Origin: Porodaedalea pini
Taxonomy: Eukaryota > Basidiomycota > Agaricomycetes > Hymenochaetales > Hymenochaetaceae
Direction of reading: 5' to 3'
Assembly (NCBI GenBank): GCA_002794775.1
Contig: NBAY01000043.1
Location: 248,001-312,000 of the forward strand
DNA: 64,000 bases
Shown: positions 44,232-55,772 of the stretch, in pieces
How the letters are laid out: the number at the start of each line of letters is the position of its first letter
Position numbering within the stretch: the stretch's first letter is position 1
Program-made: the position numbers and the translations under genes
Notes under the pieces: model-generated
Told to the model about the DNA's origin: nothing
Databases searched by the model: none
What the model saw: only the letters and a program-made list of their open reading frames with translations

Positions 44232-47200
44232 GTGTGGATGAAACAGCAGAGGCATGCTGAAGCAAATGAAGAGATGGTGTGTCAAATCATTGTGCTAGAA
44301 GAATCAGATGCTGTGGCAGCTGTTAGGGACCTGAGGGGTCCAAAACAGTTCATAAGAGGGTCTCGGGGGCAACAGCTCATGGTACCAATTCTCCTTCAAA
44401 CGACCAACACCGGTAATCAGTTCAAGGTAGATGCACTACTGGACAGTGGCTGCACAGGCTCATGTATCAACTGATCCTTCGTTGAACAGCATCAAATCAG
44501 GACAAGAAAGACACCCATCCCAATCTGAGTTTATAATGCTGACAGCATGCTCAACAAGGATGGTTCGATCACAGAGTTCATAGAAATGCGCATGATGATT
44601 AAGGATTATTTGGAGCACATCCACTTCACAGTCACGGATCTAGGGAAAACAGATGTGTTCATTGGACATGAATGGTTAAAGCTGCACAATCCCAACATCA
44701 ACTGGCAAAAGTCTATGGTCGAATTTGATCAATGTCCTGATGTATGCAGCTATATCCGTAGTCTAGAGGACATTGATGCAGACCCCAATGAAAACCTTGA
44801 TCTGGTGAAACTTGAAGACAGTGATCAGCTCTTTCTCTTTGATTGGGATGGGTACATTAAGTCCAATCCAAGGAAAGCACTTAAGATCAGGCAACAGGCA
44901 CTTGAGGAAGCCCCAGACTACGTAAAAGAGTTTGTGGACATTTTCAGTGAACAGAAATTCAATCAGTTACCAGAGAGGTGCCCTTGGGATCACGCTATTG
45001 AACTCAAACCGGGTTCAAAGCTCTCTGACTGTAAGATCTACCTGCTCAGTCCATCAGAACAGGTGGCACTCAACGAATTCCTTACCAAAAACCTGAGAAC
45101 CAGCTATATTCGCAACTCTCAATCTGAAATGGCATCCCCCTTCTTCTTCATCAAAAAGAAGGATGGCAAGCTTCACCCTGTACAGGATTATTTCAGGCTC
45201 AACGAGATGATGGTTAAGAACAAATACCTGTTACCTCTGATCCAAGAGCTCATTGACAAAACAAAGCAGGCGAAATTCTTCACAAAGCTTGACATATGCT
45301 GGGGTTACAACAACATTCAGATTCAAGAGGGTGACAAGCACAAAGCTGCCTTCAGGACGAACTGTGGTCTATTCGAACCAATGGTCATGTTCTTTGGTCT
45401 CACAAATTCACCAGCAACCTTCCAAGGCTTTATGAATGAGATCTTCTGAGAACTCATCAATGATGGATACGTAATAGTCTACATGGATGACATTCTGATC
45501 TTTGCACATACTCACAAACATCATGACAAACTCGTCCGACAAGTCCTAGAAGTATTGCGAGCAAACAAGCTGTTCTTAAAGCCAGAAAAGTGCAGTTTCA
45601 CTCAAGAGACCGTGAACTATCTGGGGCATATCCTCGGCAATGGACAGATTTGCATGGATCCAGCCAAAGTGGCAGGTGTAAAAGAGTGGCCAGTCTCAAA
45701 AAATAAGAAAGAACTACAGTCTTTCCTTGGGTTCTGCAACTACTACTGCTGCTTTATTCTAGCATTCAGTCACTACACAAAACCCCTGACCATGTTGACT
45801 GGAGATGTAGAGTAGAAGTGGGAGGTGGAGCAACAGGAGGCCTTTGAATGTCTGATGCAGAAGCTCTGTGAGGAACCTGTACTCGCAGTACCTACTGATG
45901 ATGGTCAATTTTGGGTGGAGGCTGATTCATCACATTTCGCTAATGGCACCATTCTGTCCCAATTCATCAACGGAAAATGGCATCCAATTGCATACCGATC
46001 GCAAGCGCTTAGCCAAGCAGAGCACAATTATGAAATCTATGACAAAGAGATGTTCGTGATCATGTGTGCACTGGATGACTGGTGACAATATCTTCTGGGA
46101 GCAATGCAAACTTTCGAAATCTGGTCAGATCACCTCAACCTCCAGTATTTCCAAAAACCCCAGAAGATTAACCACCGACAAGTGAGATGGCTACAGGACT
46201 TAGCGGACTATGACTTCAAACTGTTCCATAAACCAGGTGCCCTGATGACTAAGGCTGACCTCTTGAGACAAGCGGAACATGAGAGGGGGGAGAACGACCT
46301 ATTTGTAAACAAAACACTGCTAGAAGCACTGGATGCAGACTTTGTCAAACAAATTAAGAGGGTACAAAACAACAGGGACAGGGCAGTTGTGAAGGCATTA
46401 GAAAGGAAAGAATGAGAGTGGGATGAGGAAGAAGAAGAGTTGTTGATGTGGAAAGGCAGGATCTATATGCCAAAAGACCGTAAACTCCACAAAGACATCA
46501 TCCAAAACTATCATGACAGCACACTTGCAGGACACCCAGGATGCTATAAGACCCACGAGTTGATCACACACAACTACTGGTGGCCAGGAATCCAGTGAGA
46601 TGTTCAAATGTATGTCAAGGGATGTGACGCATGCCAATGCACCAAGGCACACCGAGCAAAACCGCATAACCCCCTGAATCCGAACAAGATCCCAAAAGGT
46701 CCTTGGGAAATTGTTATGGCAGACCTGATCAGTGAACTCCCTGAGTCCAATGGGCATAATGTGATTTGTGTCTTCGTCGACAGGTTCAGTAAACAGGTGC
46801 ATGCGGTCCCTACCTCTGTGAGCATAACATTGGAAAGAATGGCAAAACTCTACCGGGATCATGTCTTCAGGCTACATGGCATACCGTGCAAGTTTATTCA
46901 TGACAGAGGATCACAGTTTGAGTCCAAATTCATGAATGAGCTATACCGGTTATTGGGCATCGAGGGAAACCCATCAATGGCATATCACCTACAGACGGAT
47001 GGTCAGACAGAACAGATAAACCAAGAGATTGAACAGTACCTTCATCTCTTTGTTAATCACCATCAGTTGGACTGGGCAGAATGGCTTGCGCTAGCAGAAT
47101 TCATGTACAATGACAAAGTGCAAATGTCAACAGGATTGTCACCTTTCTTTATCAACCATGGGAGACACCCATACAAGGGTATGAATCCTAGATGCAAATC

Positions 47201-47295
47201 AACCAATGAGTCTGCCAAGCAGTTTGCTGACTAAATGGCCAAGATCAGGGAGGAGACTGAATTGGCATTAAAGCATGTGGCTGAAACCATGAAAC
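44232..47295 (+). pseudogene. Gypsy-2 pol: protease, RT, RNase H, integrase (truncated)
   Basis: Protease: FKVDALLDSGCTGSCIN (about 44425-44472), followed by TGA. RT: DCKIYLLSPSEQ, FFFIKKKDGKLHPVQDY, FFTKLDICWGYNNIQI, IVYMDDILIF (about 45475-45505). RNase H: WVEADSSHFANG and YDKEMFVIMCALDDW followed by TGA (46084). Integrase: DIIQNYHDSTLAGHPGCYKT zinc finger, MADLISELPESNGHN (first Asp), FIHDRGSQFESKF (second Asp) and QTEQINQEIEQYL (Glu). A TAA at about 47232-47234 and the Gypsy-3 insertion at 47296 end it. Long frames such as 44547-45449 (300 codons) and 46608-47234 (208 codons) show it is younger or less decayed than Gypsy-1. Confidence 0.9.
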
Positions 47296-47722
47296 TGTTA
47301 GGCAGGAGTCTGGGAGACGACTCGGACTGGGCAGGCCTTGCTGACTGTCGTCTAGGATGTGCTATACTCAAGCAGGGACTTGGGACACGCTGTACTCAGG
47401 CTAGGTCATCACGGAGGTAAGAGGATTAATACAATGTACACTAATACAGGAGGGATGAGTCTCACCTAGGTCGTTGCGGAGGTAAGAGGAAAAGCAGAAC
47501 AAGGAGCTCATGCAATTCCTGAGACTTTATATAGCAACGACTGTGAGACTATATTATCTAATGTTACATAAACAAACAGAATGGAACAAATGAAGGTCAT
47601 GTGAAGGGAGTGTGGGAAATAATTGAAAAGACGATTAAATATAGTGAAAAGGAGCGATTAAAATAAAGGAAATAATAAAAGGGAAAATAAAAGAGTTCGA
47701 GTTCTAACATTACCCCCCCCTC
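47296..47722 (-). repeat. Gypsy-3 3' LTR and polypurine tract
   Basis: The LTR, 414 bp in reverse, runs from TGTTAGGCAGGAG (47296) to TTCGAGTTCTAACA (47709). The C-run at 47713-47720 is the polypurine tract on the - strand, identical in layout to that of Gypsy-1. It includes the internal duplicated unit seen in the Gypsy-1 LTRs. Confidence 0.9.
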
Positions 47723-47790
47723 AAGGTTGGGTGTCCCGACCAACCAAGACTGTGGTTGTCTGGCTCAGTGTTGATGAAGAGTGGATGGAG

Positions 47791-48274
47791 TCATTGGCAA
47801 GGAATGTCAAGTTTTCGAGGAGCGCCAGGATGTTTTTGATAGAATTCAGCGATCGCCTCCTTTGCGTTCTCGCTGAAGTCCATCTCAGGCTGCCAAGTTG
47901 GCTTGTTGTACCCGACCCACTTGATGAGGTACTGTAGTTTTCCTCGGTGCAGACACGAGTCGATGACCTTCTCAATCTTGTACTCCTCCTCATTGTCGAC
48001 GATGTTTGGTGGCGGTGGTGGTGGCTGTTCTTGGCTCTCAAAAGACAGTTCGATGGTGGGTTTCAGCAAGGCCTCATTGAAGACAGGGTGGACCTTTTTC
48101 CATCGCTTCAGGAGCTTGAGCTTGTATGCACTCGCTCCTATCTTGTCCACAATGTCGAAGGGGCCATACCACTTGTCGGCTAGCTTCTTTGTTGGCGAAT
48201 CTGTGCTGATGTTTCACCCGTCGAGGAAGACCTTGTCTCCAGCCTTGTACTCCACTGAAGTTCCTGCTGTCCGG
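47791..48274 (-). pseudogene. Gypsy-3 integrase tail and chromodomain
   Basis: Open for 119 codons (48150-47791): IGASAYKLKLLKRWKKVHPVFNEALLK, then a chromodomain (EEYKIEKVIDSCLHRGKLQYLIKW...PTWQPE) and a short tail. The upstream part (to 48274) holds AEYKAGDKVFLDG-like sequence with a TGA, and is separated from the integrase core by the insertion at 48275. Confidence 0.88.
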
Positions 48275-49271
48275 TGTGGAGATCCCGATGCCACTGGCCT
48301 CGGAATCGGCTCTATTAGGTTCGACTCGACTCAGGACAGTCTTACAAGTATCCCCGACGCATTTCAGGACAGTTTCAGTGTTTGGCAGTATTAACTCGAT
48401 GCATACAGCTTGGTTCTGCACCGGTGAGCCACCGAAGTCCGTTTTGGGTCACATCTGGTATTGTTCCGAGCCTCCCAAAGCTTAATTACTTATGTTCTCG
48501 AGTTACGGCTCCGAGTTCCGGCTATTTGGTGTTGTTTGGCTAGAGCCTCCGGTCTGTCTTTGTGTCCTTTGTACGCCGCTCAGAGGCTCAAACCTCTGTT
48601 GGTTATTTAAACACTCATGTAAATGTCTCAAGAATGGAAGTTTAGTTCCCCTGAGTCAGTCCCAGTCTTTAGTTCTCATCTCCGTCGCCGTTCAGTGTCG
48701 TTCCGTCCATTCCGTCCGTTCCGTCTCGAGTCCCGTTTTCGGCCAAATCTTGCTTTCGCTATATCGCCCTCAGTTCTTATCCGTTTCCCGAGCTCTCTTC
48801 AGATTCTTAATCTCGTCGAAAATCGCTTTCGAACACTGTCTTTTCTTGCACGATTCCGAGCACGCGTCGTAGAGCTACGAAAATAGCTTTTGGTTCCGGG
48901 AGTTCCGTGCGTTCCGCCAGCCGCAACCAGTGCAACTGCTATATCTCCGTCAATTCTGCATCGCGTCTCGAGGTCTTTTCAGATTCAGAATCGTCTCGAC
49001 GAATAGTATCGATTCCTGTCTTCACTGGCGAGTTTCCGAGCCCGGGTTGTCAAGATCGTAGTTGCTCTTTGTTCTCTGACCACATTTAGGCACGTTTTGC
49101 CGGTCGTCCTTTGTACTCGCGTCCTCGAGTCGACACCTAGCCCTGAGTATTCTATTACACTTCCCCACACTTCCTGACACTATCCCCTCCATCAGACACG
49201 TTAGAGTGAACCCCCAGTGGCCGAACTCAACCAGGTCCGAGTCTGCCAGTAGACCGTACCGTCACCTTTCA
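48275..49271 (-). mobile_element. LTR-like insertion (997 bp) in Gypsy-3 integrase
   Basis: Ends TGTGGAGATCCC and CACCTTTCA, flanked by CCGG on both sides (48271-48274 and 49272-49275). The flanks rejoin to the reading seen uninterrupted in Gypsy-1 at about 40215. It has many short TTCCG motifs and a TTATTTAAAC TATA-like site near 48602-48612, and no coding frame of note. Interpreted as a solo LTR; orientation is uncertain. Confidence 0.7.
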
Positions 49272-49969
49272 CCGGTCATGGTAGTGCTTCATGTCCTCCG
49301 CTGCCTTGACTAGATTGTCCTTCATGACACAATGAGTCTCCTTGATGTGCTTTGCGAATTCTTCTGCTGACATGTTAGCAGATGAGGTTCGTGTGGTGTC
49401 AAAGCTCAAGAGATGATGTCTGGTATTTGCATGAAAGGGGGACATCTTCATTGCTGAGTGTTTGCAGTTGTTGTATGCGAACTCTGCAAGAGGGAGCCAG
49501 TCCTTCCAGTCCAATTGCCAATGGTTAACAAAGAGCCGAAGGTACTGTTTGAGCTCTTGGTTGACTTGTTCTGTTTGACCATCCATTTGCGGGTGATATG
49601 CCATTGATGGGTTGCCTTCAATGTGCAGGAGTTTGTACAGCTCCTTCATCATTGAGGTGTTGAATTGTGTGCCACGGTCATGGATGATCTTCTTGGGTAG
49701 TCCATGCAGATGAAAGATGTGATCCCGGTACAGTTGAGCCATGCCTTCAGCCAAGAGCTTGGTCATCGTCGGGATCACGTGTATCTGCTTTGAGAATCTG
49801 TCCACAAAGACGCAGATAGCATTGTGCCCTTTTGAGTCTGGGAGTTCTCCGATGAGATCGACTGTAACGATCTCCCAAGGTCCTTCAGGAACTGCGTTCA
49901 GATGTAGCAGCCTTGACCTTGAAGTCCTCAGAGCTTTCATCTGCTGACAACAATCGCACCCTTGAACAT
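49272..49969 (-). pseudogene. Gypsy-3 integrase catalytic core
   Basis: Long open frame: CDCCQQMKALR (zinc-finger end), EIVTVDLIGELPDSKGHNAI (first catalytic Asp), KIIHDRGTQFN (second), QTEQVNQELKQYLRLF (Glu). It would insert the DNA copy into the genome. The frame itself is intact, but it is separated from the N- and C-terminal parts by insertions at 49970 and 49271. Confidence 0.9.
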
Positions 49970-50835
49970 TGTAGAGTACCGACAAGCAGCCAGTCACTGC
50001 AGATCCCTCTAGGGGCCATTGGTTGCACATTCCGACAAGTATTGATGCGTACTGGACTCAGAATGGTTTGCCCGACGTGTACCAGACATATGATGATATG
50101 CCTGACATCACATCAGCAGATCACTGGGAAGATCCCCCTGGCAATTCAGGACATACCGGAAAGCTTATGTCATCAGAGTCAGTTGGGACGCGTACCGGAG
50201 ATCTGCCCAATGATGGGTGACGACTCACTGATTGGAGGATCTCAGTTCTGGTGGAGCTGTGATATGACCGGATGATGGACCGAGGCAAATGGGGAAGTTG
50301 TTGCATGGACAGGTTTTCTTTTGATTTTCTATGTTTCTCTTAGGTTCCGAATGTTTTCTCTCCGACGCTCTATGTTTCACCCGGTATGCACATTATACTC
50401 ACTTTGGAATAATTTTCCTGTAGATAGATCTCTTGCACCTTGTATTTAGGGACTTCCATATTGTAGGTAGCAAGGGGGGAAATACTACCACAGAGTTCCC
50501 CTCAGATAGGGCAGCTTTTGTGTGTGCAGTTAGTCTCTGCAACAGTTAGTTTCATGGCAACCTCGTCTTCAGTCTCATCTCTTGTCTCTTTCTCATTCTC
50601 GTCTCTGCTATTGCTATTGTCTCGTACTGGAGTTGATATCTCGCTCGTTCTGGCTCTGTACCGACACTCACATCGGGTCCAGAGCGCCTTACAGTATTGA
50701 CGCGTACTGGCATGTACCAACATGTACCGAGATTTTTCCCATGCTCATTACAAGCATATATTTACTGCAAAACTCAACGGAAACATGTCCCCAAATGAAC
50801 TGCCGATCCTAAACAACCCATACACAGGATCTACA
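49970..50835 (-). mobile_element. LTR-like insertion (866 bp) at the same integrase site as in Gypsy-1
   Basis: Ends TGTAGAGTACC and GGATCTACA, inverted at the tips (TGTAGA/TCTACA). Flanks are ACAT (49966-49969) and ACGT (50836-50839), a 4-bp duplication with one CpG transition. The insertion point corresponds exactly to that of the 1,255-bp element in Gypsy-1 (after SNxxAYV), although the two inserted sequences are not obviously alike. Confidence 0.7.
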
Positions 50836-52564
50836 ACGTATGCTCAGATGTTGGAGAACATCGACACCCACCAGAAGTCTCGACGAACTAGCTCCACCAT
50901 CTTTGACGCTCCTGGATGTCCTGCCAGGACTGAGTCATGGCACTCCCGTAATATGACCTCCTTGACTGTTGATGGTACGTACACCTTGCCCTTCATCCAC
51001 CACAACCTGTCAACCTCCATCATACCTGTCAGCCTCTCTGACTCATTCTGCGCCCTCTGTGCTTCACCCACTCTGTCCAATACCTCATCACACGATGTTC
51101 TCACCACTCCCCAATTCAACCACTTCTCCTTGATGAACATGACCCTGTCGTTGTCATCCTTGCCCTCATCATAGCCTGCTTTGCATGACAGCAGGTCCAC
51201 CTTGCCTATTGTCTTCCCTGACTTGTGCTCAAGGTGGAAATCGAATTCTTCGAGTTCTGTCCTCCAGCAAGCTTGATGATAGCTCAGCTTCTGCACTGAT
51301 CTGAAGTACGTGAGGTTGGCGTGGTCGACCAGATTTTGATCTTGTGATGGGCGCCGAGGAGGTACTGTCTCCACTCCTTGAGTGCTGAAATGATTGTGAG
51401 CATCTCCTTGTCATAGATCTTGTAGTTTTGTTCTGCTGGCAGGAGCACTTCTGACCAGTAGGTGATCACCCTCCACTTGCCTTCCTGCTTCTGCAATAAT
51501 ACACCTCCAAGTGCAAAGTTTGACGAGTCTGCCTCTATGTGGAAAGGGCCCTTGTCGTTGGCGATCACCAGGACTGGAGGTGAGCTGAGACAATGCTTCA
51601 GCTCCTCAAACACTTCCTGCTGTTCAGTCTCCCATACCCAGCCCTTCTTGCCTGTTAGCAACATTAGTGGTAGGACTACCTTGCTATAGTCCTTGATGAA
51701 TCGCCTTAGCCAGTTGCCCATTCCAAGGAACTGCTGCAGTTCCTTGAGGTTTTGTGGAATGGGCCAGCTAGCGATCGCTTCCATCTTTGCCAGGTCAGCC
51801 TTGACCTCACCGTTGCCAATGATGTGGCCGAGGTACTTGACGACCTTGGCATCAAACTCACATTTTTCCAGCTTCAAGTACAGGCCATTCTCTCACAGGA
51901 TCTGAAGAATGTGCCTCAATGTGTTGATATGTTCCTCAATGGTTTCTGAGAGGATGAGGATGTCGTCGAGATAAATGATAATTAGGTTCACGTAGATCAG
52001 GTCTTTGAAGATGTGATTGACGAAAGCCTGGAACATTGCTGGTGCATTGCAAAGACCAAAGAACATGACCGTTGGTTCAAAGAGGCCCATGTTCGTGCAG
52101 AAAGCTGCCTTCCATTCGTCGCCTTTGCAGATCCGGATGTTGTAGTATCCCCAGTGAAGGTCAAGCTTGGTGATGAATTTTGCCTTCTTGACCTTGTTGA
52201 CCAGTCCGTCGATGAGGGGGAGAGGATACTTATTTTTGATTGTACTCTCGTTAAGCTTCCAGTAATCCTGGATCAGATGTAGGGATTTGTCAGCCTTTTT
52301 AATGAAGGAGAAAGGCGACGCCATTGGTGAGATCGACTTTCGTATATGACCCGACTTCAAATTCTCCTCAAGGAAATCCTTCAGCAACTGTTGTTCCATG
52401 GGTGTCAGTGGATAGATCTTACAGTCGCTAGGTTTGAAGTTGGGTTTCAGGTCGATGACGTGGTCCCATGGTCGATGTTCCGGTAACTTCTCGAATCCCT
52501 TCTCTGAGAAAATGTCAGCGTAGTTGTTGAGATATGCAGGCCAGGACGCCTTGTCCATTCGCAC
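50836..52564 (-). pseudogene. Gypsy-3 reverse transcriptase, RNase H and integrase zinc finger
   Basis: Two long frames in sequence: 52564-51893 (RT: DCKIYPLTPMEQQLL, FSFIKKADKSLHLIQDY, FITKLDLHWGYYNI, LIIIYLDDILILSE) and 51877-51284 (thumb and RNase H: WLRRFIKDYSKVV, IEADSSNFALGG, YDKEMLTIISALKEWRQYL), joined across a TGA near 51893. A frame change near 51300 leads to 51374-50844 (RNase H end, zinc-finger ECHDSVLAGHPGASKMVEL, RRDFWW). At RNase H and other points where Gypsy-1 has TGA, this copy has Arg or Gln. Confidence 0.9.
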
Positions 52565-52567
52565 TTC

Positions 52568-53160
52568 TCACACCCTCCTCATCTCTTCCACAGCCTCCTT
52601 CTTGATTGTGCATTCCTCTAGGCAATGGGTGAATTCAATTGAACCCGTCTTCCAGTCAACCTCCGGGTTATGACGTCGAAGCCAGTCGTAGCCAAGGAAG
52701 ATGTTGGATGACACTAGGAACGTCACCGCAAGGACAATCCTTTCCTTATGATGTCCAATCATTAGTTCAACATTGACGTATCTCTCAATCAAACTGGCCT
52801 CGTTGTGCGTGCCATCCGCATTGAGCACTGTGAGGGGTCTGATATAGCGCTTGGTCTCCAACCCGTATTGTTCAACAAACCTCACATTGATGCACAATCC
52901 CATACACCCTGAATCCATGAGGGCATGGGCATCCACCTCTCTCACTTCACCCTCCACACTATGTCTGACGTTCAGGAGGAGGTCCAGCTGGCATCTGCCA
53001 GTTCCCCTCACAAACAGTTGCTCGTACTCACTATTCTCATTCACACTGGTGGGGACTTCATAATCAGGAAAACCATTGATGTCGTTTGCATCTACATATT
53101 GTACAGACGGTTGGTTATATTTTATCGAGTCTGGATACAAAGCCCCTTGTTCTTCTTGGT
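52568..53160 (-). pseudogene. Gypsy-3 protease region
   Basis: 190-codon open frame with DAHALMDSGCMGLCINV (Asp protease active site), followed by the conserved FLGYDWLRRHNPEVDWKTGSIEF linker to RT. It lies in the -1 frame relative to gag, as in Gypsy-1. It ends with a TGA at 52568-52570, where Gypsy-1 continues. Confidence 0.85.
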
Positions 53161-53175
53161 CAGTTGCCCCGATGG

Positions 53176-54426
53176 CTACGCCTGACCACTTGCAAAATCC
53201 TGCAAGTTGACAACCTCTTCATCATTGTCTTCCTCCTCCACATAATCCTCTACAGTTGTCCTCCAAGTGTCTACGACTTCCTCAAAGGCCAACTCCTTCA
53301 TCGCACCCAGTTCATTGGTGAGGAGACAATGTTCACCTGGTGCCATCATCTGCAGCATGCGCTGCATGATGTTCTTCCCTTGAGGACATTTATCCTTGAA
53401 GTGACCCAACTGGCTGCAAATCCAGCATGCTCATCGATGTTGGGCCTCATTCATTGAGACGCCTATTGGTTGGCCAGCACCTCTGAATGTGATGCCCACT
53501 GCGTTGTGCTTGTCAATGTGAGGAGCTGCCACCTGACATCGCACCGGGGGTGCATGCTGTTGTTGCTGGCGTGGTGGAGGTGGAAACGTGCAGCCTTGCT
53601 GGATTGCGTGGATCTGTTGTTCTCCCCTGTCGATCTCAATGGCTTTCTTCTTCCAGTTGTCATACGTCGTAGGGACCAGTGTCAACCTCAACACCCCGTG
53701 GACCACCTCAATATTCATTGCACGCTTCAGGTGATCACAGATGACAGTGTCGTCTGTCAGTCCCGCTCTCGTAATGACGACATCGAGTTTCTGGAAAAAC
53801 TTGTCGGTGGTGAGGTCCTTCTGGACTTTCATCCGAAATTCTGCTAGGGCCTTCTCCTTCTGGTTTGGATCGTTGAACAAGGTGTCAAGGTGTTCCTGAA
53901 ACCTAGTCCAACTATTGGTGAAGGTTACGACACCAGCCGTCATTGACTCCTCCATGTAGTTTTGTGCCCATGTCGCCGCATTGCCACCTTTTAGGTAAGA
54001 GAGGGCAACATAGATCTTGCTTTCTGACGTGGGGTACCTATTTGGACTCACAGAGACAAAAAGGAGGACTTCGCACCTAAATTCTAGGTAGTCGTTGCCA
54101 CCAGCAAATTCGTGTGGTCGGGCAATGTTGATGTTTGGGGTGGGGGTGGCGACTTGACTGACTGGAGTGTTGGCGGCTTGGTGGGTGAAGGCGCCCATGA
54201 CAATGGCTGTGATCTGTTCCAGCTGTTGCTGGCTGAAACCTCCCATTGACATTGCTGGTTCGGGTGAGGGTGTCAAGGGTTCAGGGGGGGTTGGTGGTGA
54301 TGGGTCTCTTCGAGTCTCACAGTAAGGGCCTGAAGTCGGAGGCAGAAGGACCATAGATGTTGATGGTGCAGGCGATGATGGAACAGCTGGGGGCCACCTA
54401 GCTCTCCTCCCTTGTTCGTCTGACAA
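53176..54426 (-). pseudogene. Gypsy-3 gag
   Basis: A 331-codon open frame from the start Met at 54426 (EQGRRARWPPAVPSSPAP) through capsid-like EFAGGNDYLEFRCEVLLF and SYLKGGNAATWAQNYMEE, ended by a TGA at 53431-53433 just before the zinc knuckle. The rest (CWICSQLGHFKDKC to SGQA) continues in the same frame to 53176. So one premature stop separates capsid from nucleocapsid; otherwise it is the best preserved gag in the window. Confidence 0.88.
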
Positions 54427-54934
54427 ATACCAAGCGTGCCGGATTTCACTCCACCAGATATTGTATATGATGCCGCTATTGTTGGTTGCGACATAGCCTG
54501 CTCGGTTTGGATCCCAGCATGCAGATGCAGGAAGAGCCCATTGCTGTTCATCTGTGAGATCTATCTTGACGACGGCGGGGGAATGGGGATCGGTTGTGTA
54601 TCAGATCCAGGGTTACACCAATGTTGAACTGGCTCGTCGGCAAAGTTGATGACGAGGCGGTAGGAGCCGAGTGAGATTACAAACAATATTGCTGTAGACG
54701 CTTGTACTCGTCTGGTTATCCACGTCCACGTCAGATGCATGCTCCACCAGAGGCTAATTCGGAGTGCCAGGGTGGGAGAGAGTTTCTTAATCAGGATGTC
54801 AACCTGTCCAAGGTCAAGTTGGTGTCCAAATGTGGTAAGGGTCGGGGAGGACCGGTTGAGAAGTCTTTACATAATACACGAACGTCTAAAAAATGTCCGG
54901 GCAGGGTTGAGGGTTGTCATTTAGGGGTTTACAC
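54427..54934 (-). other. Gypsy-3 leader (5' untranslated internal region), cut by Gypsy-4
   Basis: Aligns in reverse with the Gypsy-1 leader at about 34170-34608 (shared runs such as TGCTCCACCA and TTTACAC). It ends abruptly at TTTACAC (54934), where the Gypsy-4 LTR starts; in Gypsy-1 the matching sequence continues past GTGTAAA near 34190. Confidence 0.75.
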
Positions 54935-55772
54935 TGTAGGGGTGCAGACTCTTCTAATCTGAAGGGCGATTTGGGCTACGGCTCGTGATCGACCCAAGGG
55001 GGACTGCGGTGACTTGGTATACTGAGAGGGACAACCTAAGTAGAGCGAGGTTCGAGATATGAAGACTCGGCAATACGGATACCTGCGGGATTCTGGTTGG
55101 ACCAAGACTCGTGCAGGTAGAATCAGCACTTATGGCAGCGGCCGAGGGGGTTCGGTGATTGGGTGGCGGAGTTCTGAGAGTCGATGACAGAGTCGATGTA
55201 TACTGTTTTCAGAATGAGAGTCGGGCGAGTAGTGCGTAGTAATCCATGTAGTAGATTGTGGTCTGGAGGTGGAGAGGGAACTGTCTGTCTCTGTACTTCT
55301 CTCGTCTCTCCCTATCTCTCGCTATCTCTGTCTGTACAAACTACTGCAAATTTATACTAAACTGAAGCAGAGAAAGCGATGCAAGACTCGGCCGAGTCTG
55401 TGTGAATGGATGTGAAAGTGAGTCGGCGATCGGTCTGCACACATCATGCAGCTGATCGTCGTGGAGTGATGTTGGAGTCCCCAACCTGCTCTTTCGTCTC
55501 CCACCACTGCACACCCGTATCTCACGTCCTTGTCCTACTTGCCTAATTCCTTCCACCTGTCCCCACGAGAGTCGGTCATCCATGTGCTGATCGAGTTCGT
55601 GCAACATCCCTCCGTCCGATCGTGTCCATACCAAGAATTATAATGAAGAGTCAGCCACCGATTATGAATAAATAAATGGTAAAGTTTGGCAGCCGGTAAA
55701 GGGATTCAAAGGAGTAGTGTAAGTGAGGGGAGAAAGACTTGGCTGGCGCGTAGGCGATGGTTAATCGCTACA
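54935..55772 (-). repeat. Gypsy-4 3' LTR (838 bp) with adjacent polypurine tract
   Basis: On + it starts TGTAGGGGTGCAG and ends TTAATCGCTACA, so on - it begins TGTAGCG and ends CCCTACA. Just outside, 55773-55778 reads GGGAGA on -, preceded by a C/G-rich tract, a plausible polypurine primer. The left flank is TACAC from Gypsy-3. A CT-rich microsatellite-like stretch lies at about 55280-55335. Confidence 0.8.

Larger units (their letters stand above)
41406..47295 (+). mobile_element. Gypsy-2: second Ty3/gypsy family, cut by Gypsy-3
   Basis: Its 5' LTR starts at 41406 in an intron of P450 copy F, and the coding order is gag, protease, RT, RNase H, integrase. The element is interrupted at 47296 by Gypsy-3, so its 3' end (integrase tail and 3' LTR) should lie past the end of the window. 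Protein sequence is clearly related to Gypsy-1 but a different family, with distinct gag and LTR. Confidence 0.87.
47296..54934 (-). mobile_element. Gypsy-3: chromovirus of the Gypsy-1 family, reverse orientation
   Basis: 3' LTR 47296-47709, then polypurine tract, chromodomain, integrase, RNase H/RT, protease and gag up to 54426, and leader to 54934, where Gypsy-4 interrupts. The 5' LTR must lie beyond the window. It carries two LTR-like insertions in its integrase region (48275-49271, 49970-50835). Coding frames are longer than in Gypsy-1. It sits inside Gypsy-2. Confidence 0.92.

Noticed and set aside
48492..49089. Frames of 60-126 codons inside the 997-bp insertion
   Set aside because: Ser/Arg/Phe-rich readings of TTCCG-type repeats, no domain, bounded by LTR-like ends.
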